Shown here in pieces: positions 20,851-23,750 of a stretch of 23,750 nt of DNA. The notes beneath the pieces are model-generated. The model was not told the origin of the DNA. It did no database searches and saw nothing but the letters and a program-made list of their open reading frames with translations. The DNA comes from UBA3222 sp002363035 (GTDB lineage: Bacteria > Verrucomicrobiota > Verrucomicrobiia > Opitutales > UBA9783). The stretch is taken from contig CAMPCR010000010.1 in the NCBI GenBank assembly GCA_946646575.1, forward strand, positions 1-23,750. Direction: 5' to 3'. Each line of letters opens with the position of its first letter. Position 1 is the stretch's first letter. Both the position numbers and the translations under genes were made by a program.

Positions 20851-23376
20851 TCAGCTTGCCATGCGGATACGTTCCTTCATTTTGTCCGTATCGTAAATCA
20901 CTTCCGTATGTTTTCCGACCAACACCAGTGCGGGTAAATTGCGAACATTGTATTTTCTTGCAAGATCCAATCCCTCTTCCTCAGAGGTATTCACACAGGT
21001 ACCCGCGAAATGTTGTTCGACAAGATACGGTTTCATTGCTTGGCACTTGATGCACGTATCGCTGTGAAAGAACAAAACATCGGACGGTTTGTCGGTGGTA
21101 TTCAAGGCGTTTTCGTTCCCTTTGACGGCATCCTCCGAAAAGAGCATTCCTTCGGAAGACGCTTTCCCGCAGGCATCGTTTCCGCACGCCCTGTCGGATG
21201 TCCCGCAGGCGCATTTTGAAGTTTTACCTTCCGAGGCTTCCGCGTTGCATGAACCCTGCTCATGTCCGCCGCATCCGCAGGCAAACGGCGCGCATTCGCC
21301 GGGCGGAACGGAATGCGCGACATCGTACGTAACGCGCTGCTTAAATTCCTCCTTTTTGCCCTTGTTCCAGAACGTGACCGCGCGGTAATAGCCCGTAATA
21401 CGGCTGTAGACCTCCATCTCGGTGCCGCACTTCGGGCAAAAATCCTGTCGTCCCGCCAAACGTCCGTGGTTCTCACACACCGAAAACGTCGGGGAAATCG
21501 AAACGTACGGAATGCGGAAGTTTTCGACGATTTGGCGCACCAACGTACGGCAGGACTTGGCATCCGGCAGCGATTCGCCCAAAAACACATGAAAAACCGT
21601 TCCGCCGGTGTATTTGGTTTGCAGACTTTCCTGCTGTTTCAACGCTTCAAAGACGTCTGCCGTATAATCGACCGGCAGGTTGGAAGAATTCGTATAGTAG
21701 GGGTCGACGGTTCCCGATTGAATCATGTTCGGGAATTTTTCCTTGTCGATCTTCGCCAAACGATAGGAAGTCCCTTCGGCGGGCGTCGCTTCCAAATTGT
21801 ACAAATTGCCGGTTTTTTCCTGAAAATCTTTCAATTTTTCCCGCATGTGCATCAAAACTTCCTCCGTGAAGGCATGTCCTTCGGGAGTGGCAATGGACTG
21901 GTGCAGGAAATTGAGGCAACATTCGTGCATGCCGACCAATCCGATGGTCGAAAAGTGATTGTTGAAGTGCTTCAAATAGTGCTTCGTGTAGGGGAATAAA
22001 CCCTGTTCCATCAGCTTTTCAATGGTGCGCCGCTTGCATTCGAGCGAGTCTTTGGCAAGCTCCATCAAATCATCCAAACGTCGGTAAAAATCCTCTTTAT
22101 TGCGACTCAAATAACCGATGCGCGGCATATTGAGGGTCACCACGCCAATGGAACCGGTGAATTCGTCCGCGCCGAACAGCCCGCCGCCGCGCCGCCGCAG
22201 TTCGCGCTTATCCAGCTGCAACCGACAGCACATACTGCGCACATCCGACGGATTGAGGTCGGAATTGACGAAATTTTGGAAGTACGGCGTGCCGTATTTG
22301 GCGGTCATTTGGAACAGCAAATCCGCATTCTCGCTGTCCCAATTAAAATCTTTTGTAATATTATACGTCGGGATGGGATAGGCGAAACCGCGTCCGTCGG
22401 CGTCGCCTTCCAGCATGACTTCCAAAAACGCGCGATTGATGAGATCGATTTCCGCCTGGCAATCCTTGTAACACAGATCGCTCTCTTTCCCGCCGATGAC
22501 CGCTTTTTTATTCGCCAAATCGTTCGGGCAGACCCAATCGAGCGTGATGTTGGTGAACGGCGGTTGCGTGCCCCAGCGGGACGGCGTGTTGACACTGAAC
22601 ACAAAACTCTGAATGTGTTGCTTGACTTCGTCGAACGATAAACCGTCATTTTTAACGAACGGCGCCAGGTAGGTATCGAAGCTCGACAGCGCTTGTGCAC
22701 CCGCCCATTCGTTTTGCATCGTGCCGAGGAAGTTAATGATGTGCCAGATGGCGGTCGAAAAATGTTTCGCCGGTTTGGAATTGATTTTCCCGCGAACGCC
22801 GCCGAAGCCCGTTTCCAACAACTGCCTTAAACTCCATCCGGCGCAATAACCGGAAAACATCGATAAATCATGCAGGTGAAAATCGCCGTTCTTGTGCGCG
22901 TCGGCAATCTTTTTGTCGTACACCCGATGCAGCCAGTAGTTGGCGGTAATCGCACCCGCGTTGTGCAAAATCAGCCCGCCGACCGAGTAATTGATACTGC
23001 TGTTTTCGTTGACGCGCCAGTCGCTTTGGTTCAGATAGCCGTCCATCGTTTTTTCGATGTCCAGCACCAACGCTTTGCCTTCGCGCAACCGTTCGTGTTG
23101 ATGACGGTACAAAATGTACGCCTTCGCCACATCTCCGAAATGTTCCTCCATGAGCGTTTGTTCGATGATGTCCTGAATTTCTTCGACGGCGGGAATGGTG
23201 CGGGCGTGATAGCGACGATTGACGGCATCCGTCACCTGATCCGTGAGACGCAACAGCGTCTCCTTCGAATGCGGGCTTTGCGTTGCCAAAAACGCCTGTT
23301 GCAGGGCATTGAAAATGCGCTCTTTTTGGAACGGAACAAACATACCGTCGCGTTTGATAATGGTTTGAACGGGCAT
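20851..23376 (-). CDS. nrdD: Class III anaerobic ribonucleoside-triphosphate reductase with fused redoxin domain
   Basis: NrdD reduces ribonucleotides to deoxyribonucleotides by glycyl-radical chemistry without oxygen. From ATG 23376 it has 841 residues. Order: ATP cone (about 1-95, VQTIIKRDGMFVPFQKERIF), the ten-stranded barrel with NSDLNPSDVRSMCCRLQLDK and GSIGVVTLNMPRIGYLS, the zinc site (CENHG…CPKCG), and the glycyl radical loop SRITGYYR with Gly at about 662. Beyond this, where the family normally ends soon, come a linker of about 45 residues with eight Cys (about 695-736) and a 77-residue thioredoxin/glutaredoxin-like domain (about 765-841) with CIKC and NLPALVLVG (the cis-Pro). The frame is open to 23589, but MPVQTI is the family start. 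No ribosome site is seen. Confidence 0.96.
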   Translation of the reverse strand: MPVQTIIKRDGMFVPFQKERIFNALQQAFLATQSPHSKETLLRLTDQVTDAVNRRYHARTIPAVEEIQDIIEQTLMEEHFGDVAKAYILYRHQHERLREGKALVLDIEKTMDGYLNQSDWRVNENSSINYSVGGLILHNAGAITANYWLHRVYDKKIADAHKNGDFHLHDLSMFSGYCAGWSLRQLLETGFGGVRGKINSKPAKHFSTAIWHIINFLGTMQNEWAGAQALSSFDTYLAPFVKNDGLSFDEVKQHIQSFVFSVNTPSRWGTQPPFTNITLDWVCPNDLANKKAVIGGKESDLCYKDCQAEIDLINRAFLEVMLEGDADGRGFAYPIPTYNITKDFNWDSENADLLFQMTAKYGTPYFQNFVNSDLNPSDVRSMCCRLQLDKRELRRRGGGLFGADEFTGSIGVVTLNMPRIGYLSRNKEDFYRRLDDLMELAKDSLECKRRTIEKLMEQGLFPYTKHYLKHFNNHFSTIGLVGMHECCLNFLHQSIATPEGHAFTEEVLMHMREKLKDFQEKTGNLYNLEATPAEGTSYRLAKIDKEKFPNMIQSGTVDPYYTNSSNLPVDYTADVFEALKQQESLQTKYTGGTVFHVFLGESLPDAKSCRTLVRQIVENFRIPYVSISPTFSVCENHGRLAGRQDFCPKCGTEMEVYSRITGYYRAVTFWNKGKKEEFKQRVTYDVAHSVPPGECAPFACGCGGHEQGSCNAEASEGKTSKCACGTSDRACGNDACGKASSEGMLFSEDAVKGNENALNTTDKPSDVLFFHSDTCIKCQAMKPYLVEQHFAGTCVNTSEEEGLDLARKYNVRNLPALVLVGKHTEVIYDTDKMKERIRMAS

Positions 23377-23750
23377 GGCTGATGATCGATTTTCTTTATT
23401 GTCCGATGTTCGGAAAAGAAATGCAAGTTGTTTTGAAGTGAAAGTTTTTTTGAAGAGATGGAGATAATGAAAAGATTTTTCGATGATTGAAAGATGGGCA
23501 TAATTTTTAAACAAGCTGGGACAAAAACAATGAACATGCGGGGAAAATGTGTGGAACAATGAAGGTTGTGTTGCAAGATACAGGGACAATATCCTCTGGG
23601 TTCATTTGTTTTTTTAAAAAATCTTGCATACATCTTTTTTCCTGTATAGAAGAGGCGGTGAGATTTGATTCTTTTTATGGTAACCGTAACCGTTTTAACA
23701 TCCGATACGTTCGAAGCTTTCATTCAACAACCGCTGGCGGTGGTTGATTT
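23377..23750. other. AT-rich upstream region of nrdD, no gene supported
   Basis: 374 bases to the right edge. Open frames here are either the upstream extension of nrdD or short frames without protein character. A T7A6 tract lies at 23609-23621. The nrdD promoter is expected here; TTGCAT-N17-GACAAT near 23395-23425 is weak. No clear NrdR box was recognised. At the edge ACCGC-TGG-CGGT forms a small hairpin. Confidence 0.45.

Noticed and set aside
23046..23376. N-terminal extension of NrdD to ATG 23589
   Set aside because: The ATP-cone start MPVQTIIKRDG at 23376 is the family N-terminus; the 71 preceding residues look like translated AT-rich leader DNA.

Overview
The window looks like a chromosomal segment of an obligate or facultative anaerobe from the PVC group, most probably Verrucomicrobiota (Opitutales-like). 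This placement rests on the character of AccD, type B L31/L36, the PF07399 antiporter and the lipoproteins; it is inference and no search was run. Base composition is moderate. Genes are short, lie on both strands and are mostly ordinary housekeeping genes. The class III ribonucleotide reductase (nrdD/nrdG) shows a capacity for DNA precursor synthesis without oxygen.

Layout: positions 1-3045 read leftward: accD and comF (a 15-base gap), tRNA-Gly(TCC), rpmJ and rpmE (both zinc-ligand-depleted forms), and a cut-off unknown gene at the left edge. An empty AT-rich stretch and a leftward ExoD-family membrane protein follow. Positions 4868-9483 read rightward: rpsO-pnp, rpiB and a PF07399 antiporter. 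Positions 9624-14604 read leftward: a TPR membrane protein, a decayed C-terminal piece of truB, two unknown in-frame ORFs, ribF and comEC. Then come glgA (+), an IPT/TIG lipoprotein (-), hemW (+), two small lipoproteins (+), and nrdG/nrdD (-).

The most unusual part is 11868-13920. In many bacteria truB is directly followed by ribF. Here truB is reduced to about 78 codons of its C-terminus and is separated from ribF by an AT-richer block. That block holds two unknown ORFs in the same reading frame, divided only by an amber codon. They appear to be diverged copies of one domain and are headed by a G5-T-G9 tract. The block ends in a 22-base duplication of its own stop region and strong terminators facing both ways, with a possible SD-preceded micro-gene on the other strand. 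RibF itself keeps its FAD-synthetase half but has a degenerate riboflavin-kinase half.

Other points of interest: NrdD carries a Cys-rich linker and a C-terminal thioredoxin/glutaredoxin-like domain after the glycyl radical site. A 13-base tandem repeat lies just upstream of a BamE-like lipoprotein. Near-consensus promoters abut the start codons of glgA and the antiporter, suggesting leaderless transcripts. GlgA has Thr in place of the usual Lys of the KTGGL motif. ComEC lacks the C-terminal metallo-beta-lactamase-like domain. No CRISPR array, insertion sequence or complete known defence system was recognised.
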